This document shows, in pieces, positions 38,505 to 39,895 of a stretch of DNA of 39,895 nucleotides. Position numbers and translations under genes: made by a program. This DNA comes from Accumulibacter sp. (GTDB taxonomy: Bacteria; Pseudomonadota; Gammaproteobacteria; Burkholderiales; Rhodocyclaceae): contig JAEUOJ010000072.1 in NCBI GenBank assembly GCA_016789495.1, forward strand, positions 1 to 39,895, in the 5' to 3' direction. Positions within the stretch are counted from its first letter, which is position 1. Each line of letters starts with the position of its first letter. A model generated the notes under the pieces. The model saw only the letters and a list, made by a program, of their open reading frames with translations. It searched no databases and had not been told where the DNA came from.

Positions 38505-39634
38505 ATGAAGGCAGCAAGCAAGTTCCGTTTGGTCGACGTGTGGGTGGGCGTGCGCGATCCGAGACAGGCGACCAAGGTCGAGCACGACCTGATCGAGTTG
38601 CTGGTGGTTTCAGTCAGCGCGGTCCTGTCAGCGGCCGACACCTTTGTCGAAATCGAGGCCTGGGCGAAAGAGAAGCAGGAGTGGTTGCGGCAGTATCTGA
38701 AACTCGAGCAGGGCATTCCCTCGCACGACACCTTGGGCCGGGTCTTTGCGGCGATTGATCCCGACGAATTCGGGGCGGCTTTCGTGCGCTGGGTGGGCCG
38801 TGTTGCCTGCGCTGGCGAACAGCGACGTGGTGGTCATCGACGGCAAGACCCGTCGTCGGTCGGGAAAGGTGGGCGCCACCCCTCTTCACCTGGTCAGCGC
38901 CTTTGCCGCCCAAGAGGGTGTGGTGCTCGGGCAGCGCGCGACTGCCGAGAAGTCGAACGAGAAGAGACCGCCATCCCGGAGCGGCTGGCGACCTGGGCAC
39001 GGCCAGGCGGCATCGTCACCATCGATGCGATGGGCACGCCGCCCAACATTGCGCAGACCATTCGTGACCGCGGTGCGGACGACCTCTTGGCCTCAAGGAC
39101 CATCAGCCCACGCTGACCGAATCGATCAACGACGTCTTCGGCGCTTTCGAGGCGGCACCCGCCAAGACGCCCCACCCGTTCCACAAAGTCGTCGAGAAGG
39201 ATCATGGCCGGATCGAAGTGCGTCGCTGCTACGTCTTCAACCCGCTCGACGGTCTGCACGCCCCCGAGCGCGGGCCAGACCTGAAATCCTTTGCGGTGAT
39301 CACCACCGAACGAACCCTCAGGGGGGAAAAGACGTCCTTTGAACATCGTCTCTATCTCAACAGTCTGCCCCCTGACGCTCAGCGCCTGAATCAGAGCGTT
39401 CGTCTGCACTGGCGGGTCGAGAACAGTCTGCACTGGTGCATGGAGGTGGTCTTTGGCGACGACCAGTTGCGGGCCCGTACCGATCATGCCGCTCACAACC
39501 TCGCCGTCGTGCGCCAGTTCATCTTGAATCTCATCCGCCTCTCCCCGGTCAAGCGCAAGGGCGGCCTCAAGGTTCAGCGCCTCATCGCCGCCACCTCCGA
39601 TACCTTCCGCGCCGAACTCCTCGGTCTTCTATAA
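38505..39634 (+). pseudogene. ISAs1-family transposase, broken by three single-base frameshifts
   Basis: The complete transposase can be read only by changing frame three times. The N-terminus (MKAASKFRLVDVWVGVRDPR, start at 38505 with GGAG upstream; DTLGRVFAAIDPDEFG) shifts at about 38803. Then LPALANSDVVVIDGKTRRRS (the DGK motif with the first catalytic Asp) shifts at about 38963. Then GGIVTIDAMGTPPNIA (second Asp region) shifts at about 39090. The last part contains FNPLDGL, LHWRVENSLHW (catalytic Glu region) and AAHNLAVVRQF, ending at 39634. Each shift is repaired by adding one base, so all are one-base deletions. The intact ends suggest recent loss, or sequencing indels. Confidence 0.9.
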
Positions 39635-39635
39635 G

Positions 39636-39653
39636 ATTCATGCGATTGCCCTG
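39636..39653 (-). repeat. Right terminal inverted repeat of the ISAs1-family element
   Basis: attcatgcgattgccctg, exact reverse complement of the left end, 1 bp after the transposase stop. Confidence 0.9.
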
Positions 39654-39654
39654 C

Positions 39655-39895
39655 TCAGACCGGACAGGTCCTGCACGGCGATGAGAAGACAGTGTATCTG
39701 GAGGCGGGCTACACCGGCGTCGAGAAGCGGGAAGAACTGAAGGACCTGGCCATTGACTGGCAGGTCGCGATGAAGCGCGGCAAGCTCAAAGCCCTGCCGG
39801 AAGACCGCGTGCTGGGTCAGCCGCTACGCAAGCTCGAATCCGTAAAAGCCCGCATTCGGTCCAGGATGAACACCCGTTCCACATCGTCAAGAACC
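39655..39895 (+). pseudogene. IS5-family transposase C-terminal fragment, frameshifted and cut by window edge
   Basis: Directly after the ISAs1 right end, a frame reads GQVLHGDEKTVYLEAGYTGV then EKREELKDLAIDWQVAMKRG. This is the LLHGDE...DAGYQG...KREE segment of IS5-group transposases and includes their final conserved region before KARIRSR. At about 39865 one base is missing; restoring the frame gives HPFHIVKN, which continues past the edge. The N-terminal half should lie left of the ISAs1 element, but only 103 bp separate that from guaA and they do not encode it. The family is the same as the remnant at 8999-9350, although the copies are not identical. Confidence 0.85.

Larger units (their letters stand above)
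38380..39653 (+). mobile_element. ISAs1-family insertion sequence with perfect 18 bp terminal inverted repeats
   Basis: A 1274 bp element. The left end cagggcaatcgcatgaat (38380-38397) is the exact reverse complement of the right end (39636-39653); the match stops at 18 bp on the inner side and at once on the outer side. One transposase gene fills it. Flanking bases (acaatct on the left, ctcagac on the right) are not a target duplication, so one flank was probably lost or rearranged after insertion. Confidence 0.92.

Overview
The window looks like a chromosomal segment from a PHA-accumulating betaproteobacterium, probably of the Rhodocyclales/Nitrosomonadales type. This is inferred from gene families: form II RuBisCO with CbbQ/CbbO, two Phasin_2 proteins, an exosortase-A (XrtA/EpsH) type polysaccharide locus, and the DUF4124-guaB-guaA and wrbA-DUF2069 neighbourhoods. 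No rRNA, tRNA or CRISPR array was seen.

Layout: (1) 1-8987 is one strand-coherent, visibly AT-rich exopolysaccharide locus of the exosortase-A-associated kind: the amidotransferase C-terminus, two glycosyltransferases, a CapK/PaaK-like adenylate-forming enzyme, a methyltransferase, an O-antigen-ligase-like protein, a polysaccharide deacetylase and a Wzx-type flippase. (2) 8988-9936 is a junk junction with remnants of IS5-type and probably IS256-type elements, after which base composition becomes GC-rich. (3) 9937-11175 is argJ. (4) 11346-15877 (minus) is the carboxylation operon cbbM-cbbQ-cbbO. It is divergent across a 676 bp spacer from a second, different MoxR AAA+/VWA pair (16554-18604, plus). 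(5) 18617-26131 is a signalling block: a double-Cache chemoreceptor, a FIST sensor preceded by a short coupled leader ORF, a soluble GAF-like hybrid histidine kinase, and a 507-residue protein with a PilZ-like tail. (6) 26264-32284 is housekeeping: yihY, wrbA, DUF2069, leuA, kdsD, lptC, lptA. (7) 32419-33918 is a phasin pair with a strong promoter, an upstream palindrome, an intercistronic stem-loop and a good terminator. (8) 34125-34422 is an IS3 remnant. (9) 34707-38276 is DUF4124, guaB and guaA. (10) 38380-39895 is a decayed ISAs1-family element with perfect 18 bp ends, abutting an IS5-type transposase fragment that runs off the window.

How the parts work together: the first block makes and exports a surface glycan linked to the PEP-CTERM/exosortase system. 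The cbb block fixes CO2, with CbbQ/CbbO remodelling inhibited RuBisCO. The chemoreceptor, FIST kinase and PilZ-like protein suggest small-molecule sensing linked to phosphorelay or second-messenger output. The phasins coat PHA granules. Points most worth a second look are the two back-to-back AAA+/VWA modules around RuBisCO, the phasin intercistronic RNA structure, the FIST leader ORF, the PilZ-like protein, and the loss of kdsC and lptB from their usual cluster.
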